The notes below the pieces were generated by a model, which had not been told where the DNA came from, ran no database searches, and worked only from the letters and a program-made list of their open reading frames with translations. A DNA stretch of 64,000 nucleotides. Origin: Demequina maris. Its GTDB lineage: Bacteria > Actinomycetota > Actinomycetes > Actinomycetales > Demequinaceae. The stretch spans positions 41,879 to 105,878 of the forward strand of contig NZ_BBLX01000001.1 in assembly GCF_000971155.1 (NCBI RefSeq). The letters run 5' to 3'. A program made the position numbers and the translations under genes. Positions 55,435 to 64,000 of the stretch are shown here, piece by piece. How positions within the stretch are numbered: the stretch's first letter is position 1; every line of letters starts with the position of its first letter.

Positions 55435-55440
55435 TAGCGT
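55435..55440 (+). promoter_or_regulatory. -10 element (TAGCGT), probable leaderless promoter of pabB
   Basis: TAGCGT ends 7 nt before ATG 55448, so the GTG at 55439 overlaps it and is not the start. Confidence 0.5.
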
Positions 55441-55447
55441 GGGCGGC

Positions 55448-56545
55448 ATGCGATGGGAGGACGATCCGCGCCGGTCCGGCAGCGCCGCGTTCCGGGGCGT
55501 TCGCGCGTCCCGGCCGGTCGAGCACGTCGACCTCGCGCGGCACGCCGCGCGGGTGGCGGAGGGCGGGTTCTGGGTCGTCGTCGCGACCTTCGAGGGCCGC
55601 CTCGACGCGTGGCGCATGGCCGACGTCGAGAGGGACGATGCGGTGCCCGAGCCGGCGCCCGGCCGGGAGTGGGAGGGCCCGTCGCCCGAGGCGTGGACCA
55701 CGTCCCTGGACAGGGACGCCTACGTCGCGGGCGTGGACGCGATCCGCGCCGACATCCGCGAGGGCGAGGTCTACCAGGTCAACCTGTGCCGCATGCTCGA
55801 GGCGGCCCTGCCCGCCGCCGAGCCCGGCCCCGACGCGGTCGCGCTCGCGCATCGTCTCGCGACGGGCAACCCGGCCCGCTTCGCCTCGCGCATCGTCATC
55901 CCGCGCACGGAGTCGTGGCCGGGCGCCTGGGTCGTCTCGGCGTCGCCGGAGCTGTACCTGCGGGTGGACGGCCCCCGCGTCGCGTCGAGCCCGATCAAGG
56001 GCACGTGCGCGCCGGGGGAGTCGATGCTGCCCAAGGACGAGGCGGAGAACGTGATGATCACGGACCTCATCCGCAACGACGTCTCGCACGTGGCGATGCC
56101 CGGATCGGTCACGGTGCCGGAGTTCCTGGGCCTGCACGAGCACCCGGGCCTCGTGCACCTGCAGTCGACCGTCGAGGCCCGGCTCGCGCCCGCCTACGAC
56201 TGGACGCCGGAGCTGTGGCCCGCGCTGCTCGACGGGACGTTCCCGCCCGGCTCGGTGTCGGGCGCGCCGAAGTCGTCGGCGCTGCGCATCATCGACCGCG
56301 AGGAGACCACCGACCGCGGTGCGTACTGCGGCGGCATCGGCTGGATCGACGCGGACACCCGGACCGCCGAGCTCGCGGTCGGCATCCGCACCTTCGCGTG
56401 GTCCCCGGACCAGGGCGGACGCCTCCGCTTCGGCACCGGTGCGGGCATTACGTGGGGATCTGACCCATATGGGGAGTGGGAGGAGACCGAGCTCAAGGCG
56501 CGTCGGTTGATCGGCCTGGCCTCGGGCACCACAATGACGCCATGA
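55448..56545 (+). CDS. pabB: Chorismate-binding enzyme, aminodeoxychorismate synthase component I (PabB-like)
   Basis: Converts chorismate (with ammonia from a PabA subunit) to 4-amino-4-deoxychorismate for folate. 365 aa, the C-terminal catalytic domain almost alone. Motifs: GEVYQVNLCRMLEAALP, SPIKGTCAPGES (the lysine of PIKGT marks PabB), ENVMITDLIRNDVSHVAM, and GSVSGAPKSSALRII. ATG at 55448. Overlaps the lyase pabC by ATGA, confirming the pathway. A PabA partner is not in the window. Confidence 0.9.
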   Translation: MRWEDDPRRSGSAAFRGVRASRPVEHVDLARHAARVAEGGFWVVVATFEGRLDAWRMADVERDDAVPEPAPGREWEGPSPEAWTTSLDRDAYVAGVDAIRADIREGEVYQVNLCRMLEAALPAAEPGPDAVALAHRLATGNPARFASRIVIPRTESWPGAWVVSASPELYLRVDGPRVASSPIKGTCAPGESMLPKDEAENVMITDLIRNDVSHVAMPGSVTVPEFLGLHEHPGLVHLQSTVEARLAPAYDWTPELWPALLDGTFPPGSVSGAPKSSALRIIDREETTDRGAYCGGIGWIDADTRTAELAVGIRTFAWSPDQGGRLRFGTGAGITWGSDPYGEWEETELKARRLIGLASGTTMTP

Positions 56546-57411
56546 CAACGCTGGTGTGGGCTGGGGGGCTCCTGCGTGCCGAGGACGATCCGATCGTCCG
56601 CGCGGGGGACCACGGATGGACCGTCGGTGACGGCGTGTTCGAGACGATGGAGGTGGTCGGCGGCCGCGCGTTCGCGCTGCGCCGACACCTCAAGAGGCTG
56701 GCCTACTCGGCCGCGCGCATGGGCATGCAGCCCGTGGACGAGGACGCGGTGCGGGAGGCGATCGGCGAGGTGCTCGCCGCCGGGACCGGGCTCACGCGGG
56801 TGCGCGTGACGGTCTCCTCGGGTCCGGGGCCGATGTCCTCGGCCCGCGGGACGGGACCGCACACCATCGTCGTGACCGCGAACGACGGGCCCGCGCTCAC
56901 CGAGTGCCGGGCCGTCCGCGTGCCGTGGCGGCGCAACGAGCGCTCGCCCATCGCGGGCGTGAAGAGCACGTCGTACGCCGAGAACGTCGTGATGATGGAG
57001 TTCGCGCGCTCGCGCGGCGCCGACGAGGCGCTCATGGCCAACACCCACGGCCACCTGTGCGAGGGCACCGCGAGCAACATCCTCATCGAGCGCGGCGACG
57101 AGATCGTCACGCCGCCGCTGGCCTCGGGCTGCCTGCCCGGCATCGTGCGCGGCCTCGCGCTCGAGTGGGGCTCCGACGCCGGGATCCCGATCCGCGCCGC
57201 CGCGCCGGGAGAGCTCGACATGGGCGTGCTCGACGAGGTGGTGCGCGGCGAGGCCTTCGCCGCGGTCACGTCCTCGACGCGCCGCGTCCAGCCGCTCACC
57301 GCGCTCGACGGCACGCTCGTGGAGAGGGGCCCGCTGCTCGAGCAGCTGGCGGCGGTCTTCGACGTGCACGCCGCGCGGGACGCGGACCCTGCACCGAGGC
57401 ACTCCAAATAG
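56542..57411 (+). CDS. pabC: Aminodeoxychorismate lyase-like PLP enzyme (class IV aminotransferase)
   Basis: Releases p-aminobenzoate and pyruvate from aminodeoxychorismate. 289 aa, fold type IV PLP. Motifs: GDHGWTVGDGVFETMEVVGG, the PLP lysine in SPIAGVKSTSYAENVVMME, and EGTASNILIERGDEIVTPPL with LPGIVRG. ATG at 56542 overlaps pabB's stop. The alternative is a D-amino-acid or branched-chain transaminase, but pairing with pabB favours PabC. Confidence 0.9.
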   Translation: MTTLVWAGGLLRAEDDPIVRAGDHGWTVGDGVFETMEVVGGRAFALRRHLKRLAYSAARMGMQPVDEDAVREAIGEVLAAGTGLTRVRVTVSSGPGPMSSARGTGPHTIVVTANDGPALTECRAVRVPWRRNERSPIAGVKSTSYAENVVMMEFARSRGADEALMANTHGHLCEGTASNILIERGDEIVTPPLASGCLPGIVRGLALEWGSDAGIPIRAAAPGELDMGVLDEVVRGEAFAAVTSSTRRVQPLTALDGTLVERGPLLEQLAAVFDVHAARDADPAPRHSK

Positions 57412-57438
57412 CCGCTATAGTGGTCTCCGCACCGCAAG

Positions 57439-57510
57439 GGGCGATTGGCGCAGGGGTAGCGCGCTTCCTTCACACGGAAGAGGTCACTGGTTCGATCCCA
57501 GTATCGCCCA
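57439..57510 (+). tRNA. tRNA-Val (CAC)
   Basis: 72 nt; acceptor GGGCGAT/ATCGCCC, anticodon CAC in CTTCCTTCACACGGAAG, otherwise nearly identical to the Val (GAC) genes. Encoded CCA. About 25 bp downstream of pabC. Confidence 0.95.
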
Positions 57511-57517
57511 CCACGAC

Positions 57518-57550
57518 GAGAGGCCGTCCGGATCATCCGGACGGCCTCTC
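57518..57550 (+). terminator. Strong terminator after tRNA-Val (CAC)
   Basis: Perfect 16-bp stem (GAGAGGCCGTCCGGAT with its complement, one-base loop) followed by a TTTT run at 57553-57556. One of the few T-tracts in the window. Confidence 0.9.
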
Positions 57551-57603
57551 GGCTTTTCCAGGCACGATGCGCGCTCGTCACGCCGGGGTCGACGCCCTGG
57601 TCC

Positions 57604-57609
57604 TACGCT
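57604..57609 (+). promoter_or_regulatory. -10 element (TACGCT), probable leaderless promoter of thpR
   Basis: TACGCT ends 5 nt before the GTG at 57615. Confidence 0.5.
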
Positions 57610-57614
57610 GAGGT

Positions 57615-58169
57615 GTGCGGCTCTTCGTGGGGATCATGACGCCCGACGCCGTGGACGACGCTCTCGACGCCGTCCTCGACGCCGCGGTCGTGTTCCGCGC
57701 GCGCGAGGCCGGGGTCGACCGGTGGACGCCGCGGGACGAGCGCCACGTCACGCTGCGCTTCATCGGCGAGACGGAGTCGCGCGCCGACATCGAGGCCGCC
57801 GCCGCGCTCGCGGCCGCGGCCTCGGGCCCGCCGCGGCTCCTCATCGGCCCGCTCGCGGTCGCGCTCACCGCACGCGTCGTCGCGCTGCCGGTCGAGGGCG
57901 CCGATCGCGCCGCCGACAGCCTCGACGCGGCGCTCGCGGAGGCCGGGCTGCCCGTCCGCGACCGGCCCTTCACGGGCCACCTCACGGTGGGGCGCTCGCG
58001 CCATCGCATCCGCGGCGCCGCCGCGCACGACGCGCTGCGGCACGCGCCCATCGCGGTGCCATGGCAGCCCGCCGCCCTGCACGTGGTCGCGAGCGAGCCG
58101 GGACCCGGCGTCCGCTACCGCGTGCTCTCCACCCATCCCTTCGCCGGACCGGGCGCCGCCGCCGCGTGA
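57615..58169 (+). CDS. thpR: RNA 2',3'-cyclic phosphodiesterase (ThpR)
   Basis: 2H phosphoesterase that opens 2',3'-cyclic phosphate ends, 184 aa. The two catalytic HxTx motifs are HVTL (H44) and HLTV (H122). Start MRLFVGIMTPDAV fits the family. GTG at 57615. The Ala-rich middle is a helix pair. The dgt gene follows after 61 nt. Confidence 0.93.
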   Translation: MRLFVGIMTPDAVDDALDAVLDAAVVFRAREAGVDRWTPRDERHVTLRFIGETESRADIEAAAALAAAASGPPRLLIGPLAVALTARVVALPVEGADRAADSLDAALAEAGLPVRDRPFTGHLTVGRSRHRIRGAAAHDALRHAPIAVPWQPAALHVVASEPGPGVRYRVLSTHPFAGPGAAAA

Positions 58170-58230
58170 CGCTTGCCCGCATCGTCGCGCGTCGCTAGCG
58201 TCCCCGTAAGGGATGGACGGGGAGGCGCGC

Positions 58231-59862
58231 ATGGCAAGGACCGCGGGACGCGGACGGGCCCCCGAGCCGCCTGAGATGCCGGGCGCCGAGGCGGTCGACA
58301 CCCAGCCCATCGACACCGCCAACACGCCCGCCGCGACCGACCCGCGCGTCGCGCGCTCCGTGCCGGAGGGCCTCGACGAGTTCCAGCTGGTCGAGTACCG
58401 GCCCGAGTACCGCGTCGACCTCGAGCGCATCCGCTTCTCGCCGTACTTCTCCCGCCTGTCCGCGGTCACCCAGGTGATCTCGCAGTCGGGGGCCGGGCTC
58501 GCGGTGCACAACCGCCTCACGCACTCGGTCAAGGTGACCGCCGTCGCCCGCGCCATCGCCGTCTCGCTCGCGGGTGACTGGGGCGAGCGCGGCGCGCTGG
58601 TGCGCGACCTCGGCGGCTGCGACGCCGTCGTCGTGCAGGCCGCGGCGAGCGCGCACGACCTGGGCCACCCGCCGTTCGGCCACCTGGGGGAGCAGACCCT
58701 CGACCGGCTCGCGCGCGAGCGCTTCGGGCTCGAGGAGGGCTTCGAGGGCAACGCGCAGACGTTCCGCATCCTCACGCGCCTCGACGAGTACGACCGTGCC
58801 GGCTCGGGCCTCAACCTCACCTCCGCGGTGCGCGCGGCGGTGCTCAAGTACCCGTGGACGCGCGCCGAGGGCGAGGGCTGGACGCCGGGGTCCGGCACGC
58901 CCCGCGGCCTCGCGCCCCGCCGGCCGGGGGAAGGCGCCCGCAAGTTCTCCGCCTACACGCTCGACCTCGACGACATGGAGGCCGCCCGCTCCGCCTTCCC
59001 GGCCATCGGCAGCCTCCAGCAGACCGTCGAGTGCTCGGTGATGGACATCGCCGACGACATCGCCTACTCGCTGCACGACCTCGACGACTTCTACCGCGCG
59101 GACCTGCTCAACCAGGCGGCCGTGTCCGCCGAGTTCCGCACCTGGATCCGGGACCGCGCCGCGCTCGCGCGCATCCCGCGCGAGGACCTGCTGCGCGCTC
59201 GCCGAACGCCGGGCCACGGCCTCGAGCTGCTGCGGCGCCGCCTCGTCAGCCACGACCCGTGGGTCGCGGGGGACGATGCGTTCGGCGAGTCGGTCGCCCG
59301 CGTCGCCGACGAGGTCGTGGACGGGCTGCTGTCGGTGCCGTACGACGGCTCCCTGGCGGCCGACCGCGCGCTCGCGGTCTTCATGGCCGGATGGATCGCG
59401 CGGCTGCAGCACTCGATCTCGGTGTCGCGCGACCCGGACGTGCGCTCGGGCCACGTCAGCCTGGACGCGGCGGCCTTCCACGACGTCGCGGTGCTGAAGT
59501 TCCTCCAGGAGCGGTTCGTGCTCCACCGCCCCGACCTCGCGCTCTATCAGCGCGGCCAGGCCAGCGTGATCGAGCGGCTCGTCACGAGCTTCGCGGCGTG
59601 GCTCGACGACGACGACGAGGTGCGCCGCGCCCCGCGCCGCCTGCTCGACCTCGTCGAGCTCGCGGCCGAGGACTACCTCAAGGTCCGCGACCGTCGCCCG
59701 GGGTCGCTGCCGACCACGGACGCGAGCGCGCTGCGCCGCTACGCGACCGGGCGCGGCATCATCGACTACGTCGCGTCGCTGTCCGACGCGCAGGCGATGT
59801 CGGTCGCCAACCTCGTCTCCGGCGCGTCCGAGCGCCTGTGGGACGGGGGACAGGGGCTGTAG
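58231..59862 (+). CDS. dgt: Deoxyguanosinetriphosphate triphosphohydrolase-like protein (HD domain)
   Basis: dNTP triphosphohydrolase regulating the dNTP pool, 543 aa. HD motifs: HNRLTH (93-98), HDLGHPPFGHLGE (H142/D143) and the final Asp in VMDIADDIAYSLHDLDDFYR. A disordered Ala/Pro N-terminus of 45 residues precedes. ATG at 58231 has GGGGAGG 5 nt upstream; the upstream ATG at 58213 is less likely. A second domain after residue 300 is typical of the long Dgt form. TAGCGT at about 58196 is a possible promoter. Confidence 0.92.
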   Translation: MARTAGRGRAPEPPEMPGAEAVDTQPIDTANTPAATDPRVARSVPEGLDEFQLVEYRPEYRVDLERIRFSPYFSRLSAVTQVISQSGAGLAVHNRLTHSVKVTAVARAIAVSLAGDWGERGALVRDLGGCDAVVVQAAASAHDLGHPPFGHLGEQTLDRLARERFGLEEGFEGNAQTFRILTRLDEYDRAGSGLNLTSAVRAAVLKYPWTRAEGEGWTPGSGTPRGLAPRRPGEGARKFSAYTLDLDDMEAARSAFPAIGSLQQTVECSVMDIADDIAYSLHDLDDFYRADLLNQAAVSAEFRTWIRDRAALARIPREDLLRARRTPGHGLELLRRRLVSHDPWVAGDDAFGESVARVADEVVDGLLSVPYDGSLAADRALAVFMAGWIARLQHSISVSRDPDVRSGHVSLDAAAFHDVAVLKFLQERFVLHRPDLALYQRGQASVIERLVTSFAAWLDDDDEVRRAPRRLLDLVELAAEDYLKVRDRRPGSLPTTDASALRRYATGRGIIDYVASLSDAQAMSVANLVSGASERLWDGGQGL

Positions 59863-59945
59863 GCGCGGCCCGCGGCGGCGGTGACCCGAGGCCCGCCGGC
59901 TCGGTAGCATCGTCCCGTACAACCGAACCTTCTAGGGAGTGACCT

Positions 59946-61937
<1,992 letters not shown>

Positions 61938-61941
61938 CGAC

Positions 61942-62484
61942 GTGACGGAGGCCTTCGACGCGGAGACGATGGGAGGGGTCCCGGACGGCTTCGAGCGTCT
62001 GTGGACGCCGCATCGTCTCGCGTACGTCGAGGGCGAGAAGCCCGCGGACCGCCCCGCGGGCTGCCCGCTGTGCAAGAAGGCCGAGTCGGACGACCGCGAG
62101 CACCTCGTGGTCCACCGCGGCGAGCACTGCTACGTGGTGCTCAACCTGTACCCGTACAACCCGGGCCACCTCATGATCTGCCCGTACCGCCACTTCGCCT
62201 GGTACACCGAGTGCACCGACGCGGAGCGCGACGAGATGAGCGCCCTCACGCAGCGGGCCATGCGGGTGCTGGCCAAGGTCAGCGGTCCGCAGGGCTACAA
62301 CATCGGCATCAACCAGGGGGGAGCGGGCGGCGCCGGCATCTCCGGCCACCTGCACCAGCACGTGGTGCCGCGGTGGGAGGGGGACACCAACTTCCTCCCG
62401 ATCGTGGCGCAGACCAAGGCCATCCCCCAGCTGCTCGACGACACGTGGCGGCGCGTCAGCGACGCCTGGAGAGAGGACGACTGA
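61942..62484 (+). CDS. HIT-family protein (Ap4A phosphorylase-like)
   Basis: 180 aa. HIT catalytic motif HLHQHVV (residues 136-142). A CPLC zinc knuckle is at 41-44. PYNPGHLMICPYRHFAWY is the typical central strand. GTG at 61942, 4 nt after thrS. In mycobacteria the gene at this position (Rv2613c) is an Ap4A phosphorylase. Order thrS, HIT, PI-phosphate synthase is conserved. Confidence 0.93.
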   Translation: MTEAFDAETMGGVPDGFERLWTPHRLAYVEGEKPADRPAGCPLCKKAESDDREHLVVHRGEHCYVVLNLYPYNPGHLMICPYRHFAWYTECTDAERDEMSALTQRAMRVLAKVSGPQGYNIGINQGGAGGAGISGHLHQHVVPRWEGDTNFLPIVAQTKAIPQLLDDTWRRVSDAWREDD

Positions 62485-63144
62485 ATGCTCGGCAGGCTCC
62501 GGCCCTACATGGCCGCCCTGTGGCAGGCGCCCGCGCGCTTCCTGCTCGCCCGGGGCATCCACCCCAACGTCATGACCGTGATCGGCACGGTGGGCGTGGT
62601 GCTGGGCGCGCTGCTGTTCTTCCCGCACGGCGGCATCTGGCTGTTCTGGGGCACGCTGTTCATCACGTTCTTCGTGGTGACCGACATGCTCGACGGCACG
62701 ATGGCGCGCCTGGGCGGCAAGAGCTCGCGGCTCGGCGCGTTCCTGGACTCCACGCTCGACCGCGTGGCCGACGCGGCGATCTTCGGCACGCTCACGTGGG
62801 TGTTCATCGACATCGACCGCCTGACCGCGCTGGGCGCGCTGCTGTGCCTCGCGATCGGCTCGCTCGTGCCGTACGCGCGCGCCAAGGCCGAGGGCATGGG
62901 CGTCGCCGCGAACTTCGGCCTCGCCGAGCGTTCGGACCGCCTCGTCATCTCGCTGGTCGCCACCGGCTTCTACGGTCTCGGGCTGTTCCCGCTGTGGGTG
63001 CTCACCGCGGCGCTGTGGATCCTCACGGTGCTCGCGGCCATCACCGTCGGCCAGCGCATCTGGGCCGTGGTGCGCCAGGCGCGCCAGCACCCCGAGTGGA
63101 ACGCGCGGCTCGACGGCCAGCCCCAGCCGTACCCGCACGAATGA
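62485..63144 (+). CDS. pgsA: CDP-alcohol phosphatidyltransferase, phosphatidylinositol-phosphate synthase
   Basis: Makes phosphatidylinositol phosphate from CDP-diacylglycerol and inositol-1-phosphate. 219 aa, about five membrane helices. The catalytic motif is D67-x2-D70-G71-x2-A-R-x8-G-x3-D88-x3-D92 (in DMLDGTMARL and GAFLDSTLDRVAD). ATG at 62485 directly abuts the HIT stop. ATGA overlap with the acyltransferase. Acts in the inner membrane. Confidence 0.93.
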   Translation: MLGRLRPYMAALWQAPARFLLARGIHPNVMTVIGTVGVVLGALLFFPHGGIWLFWGTLFITFFVVTDMLDGTMARLGGKSSRLGAFLDSTLDRVADAAIFGTLTWVFIDIDRLTALGALLCLAIGSLVPYARAKAEGMGVAANFGLAERSDRLVISLVATGFYGLGLFPLWVLTAALWILTVLAAITVGQRIWAVVRQARQHPEWNARLDGQPQPYPHE

Positions 63145-64000
63145 ACGGCATGCTCCTCGCGTTCCGCGCCTCGCGGTACGCGCCCCGTTCGCTCACCCGC
63201 GGCCTGCTGTGGTCGGGGACGATGCTGCAGTGGGCCAGGCGCGCCAAGCCCGCGCGCCGGCTCGAGGACAACCTCCACCGCGTGACCGGGCTCGAGGGCG
63301 GGGAGCTGCGCGCCCTGTCGCGCCGGGGCATGGCCTCGACCGCGCGCTACTACGCGGAGACGTTCGAGCTCGGGCGCATGACGCCCGCGGTCGTGGACGC
63401 GCGGGTCCGGCTCGACGACCCGCACGACGCGATGTCCCGTATCGAGGCCGACGGCCGCGCGGTCCTCGCGCTGTCGCACTCCGGCAACTGGGACCTCGTG
63501 GGCGCGTTCGCGTGCCGGCACATCCTGCCCGTCGTGTCCGTCGCCGAGGTCCTCAAGCCGCGCGAGGTGTTCGACGAGTTCGTCGCGCTGCGCGAGAAGG
63601 TCGGCATGCGCATCCTCGGCCACGAGGGCGGCTCCACCTTCCGCGAGCTCATCCGCATCGCGCGCACCGACAACGTCCTGGTGTGCCTGCTCGCCGACCG
63701 CGACCTGTCCGGCTCGGGCATCGAGGTCGACATGTGGGGCCACGGCGTCAAGGTCGCGCCCGGCCCCGCCGCGCTGTCCGCCGCAACCGGCGCGCCGCTG
63801 TTCCCCGTGCACGTGCACTATGAGCGCCTGCGCGGCCGCGCCCGCCTGCGCGCGCGCTCGCGCTGGGGCGTCGTGCTGCGTTTCGGCCCGGTGATCGAGC
63901 CCGCCGACGCGCCCGCCGACGACCGCGTCGGGCACCTGTCGCGCGCGTGGGTACAGTTCATGAGCGAGGCCATCGGGGACCACCCCGAGGACTGGCACAT
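63141..64000 (+). CDS. Phosphatidylinositol mannoside acyltransferase (3' end outside window)
   Basis: LPLAT-family membrane-associated acyltransferase, at least 286 residues visible. The acyl-transfer motif is HSGNWD (H113, D118). FRASRYAPRSLTRGLLWSGT is an N-terminal amphipathic or membrane part. GHEGGSTFRELIRIARTDN and LLADRDLSGSG are family motifs. Overlaps pgsA by ATGA. The order matches Rv2612c-Rv2611c, where the enzyme acylates PIM. Still open at 64000. Confidence 0.93.
   Translation, partial: MNGMLLAFRASRYAPRSLTRGLLWSGTMLQWARRAKPARRLEDNLHRVTGLEGGELRALSRRGMASTARYYAETFELGRMTPAVVDARVRLDDPHDAMSRIEADGRAVLALSHSGNWDLVGAFACRHILPVVSVAEVLKPREVFDEFVALREKVGMRILGHEGGSTFRELIRIARTDNVLVCLLADRDLSGSGIEVDMWGHGVKVAPGPAALSAATGAPLFPVHVHYERLRGRARLRARSRWGVVLRFGPVIEPADAPADDRVGHLSRAWVQFMSEAIGDHPEDWH

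Noticed and set aside
59880..59945. T-box or other riboswitch upstream of thrS
   Set aside because: Only about 80 nt separate dgt and thrS, with no specifier-loop or T-box sequence visible.

Overview
The window is a GC-rich (roughly 70% by eye) stretch of an actinobacterial chromosome. The core gene order fits the class: an Rv2175c-like regulator beside a polyprenyl synthase and sigA; a parE/parC topoisomerase pair; DUF5998, phosphodiesterase and sepH; inositol phosphatase, DUF4193, dut, OB-fold, DUF3159, paired TrkA, APC permease and TrmA-like genes; acnA, dxs, RNase D and DUF3000; and thrS, HIT, PI-phosphate synthase and PIM acyltransferase as in mycobacteria. The absence of mycolate genes and the overall mix suggest a member of the order Micrococcales (a Demequina- or Cellulomonas-like organism). 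That placement is inference, since no rRNA lies in the window.

Layout. 1-5.0 kb: a LysM protein cut by the window edge, a small wHTH protein, an isoprenyl diphosphate synthase, a DUF4192 protein and the principal sigma factor. 5.0-12.7 kb: accessory genes (alanine/sodium symporter, large LuxR-type ATPase regulator, EamA exporter, GNAT enzyme, TspO-like membrane protein). 12.8-25.3 kb: parE, a ThrE-type exporter, two unrecognised genes, a glyoxalase-like/HxlR pair bracketed by two 76-bp repeats, parC, DUF5998, a phosphodiesterase and sepH. 25.4-42.2 kb: a long housekeeping block from inositol phosphatase to gnd and zapE. 42.2-54.7 kb: accessory metabolism (PPK2, an HNH/DUF222 endonuclease, treY-treZ, ohr with a divergent TetR, fucO, DUF2252). 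54.8-57.5 kb: six tRNA genes around the pabB-pabC pair. 57.6-64 kb: thpR, dgt, thrS, HIT, pgsA and an acyltransferase running off the end.

Expression. Tight ATGA/GTGA overlaps mark operons (parE-downstream membrane gene, DUF5998-phosphodiesterase, dut-OB-DUF3159, treY-treZ, DUF3000-rnd, TetR-DUF1684, pabB-pabC, pgsA-acyltransferase). At least ten genes have a TANNNT hexamer only 5-8 nt before the start codon and no Shine-Dalgarno, the signature of leaderless transcripts.

The most unusual signal is not a gene. The 10-mer GGACGATGCG (or its complement) occurs about 29 times by eye count in 64 kb, inside genes in several frames and between genes, sometimes as perfect inverted pairs. Composition alone predicts fewer than one. 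It looks like a genome-wide DNA-level signal comparable in style to HIP1, Chi or uptake sequences. Secondary leads are the 76-bp elements around the VOC/HxlR cassette, a 163-bp foldback element next to dxs, and a 24-bp palindrome between ohr and its TetR gene.
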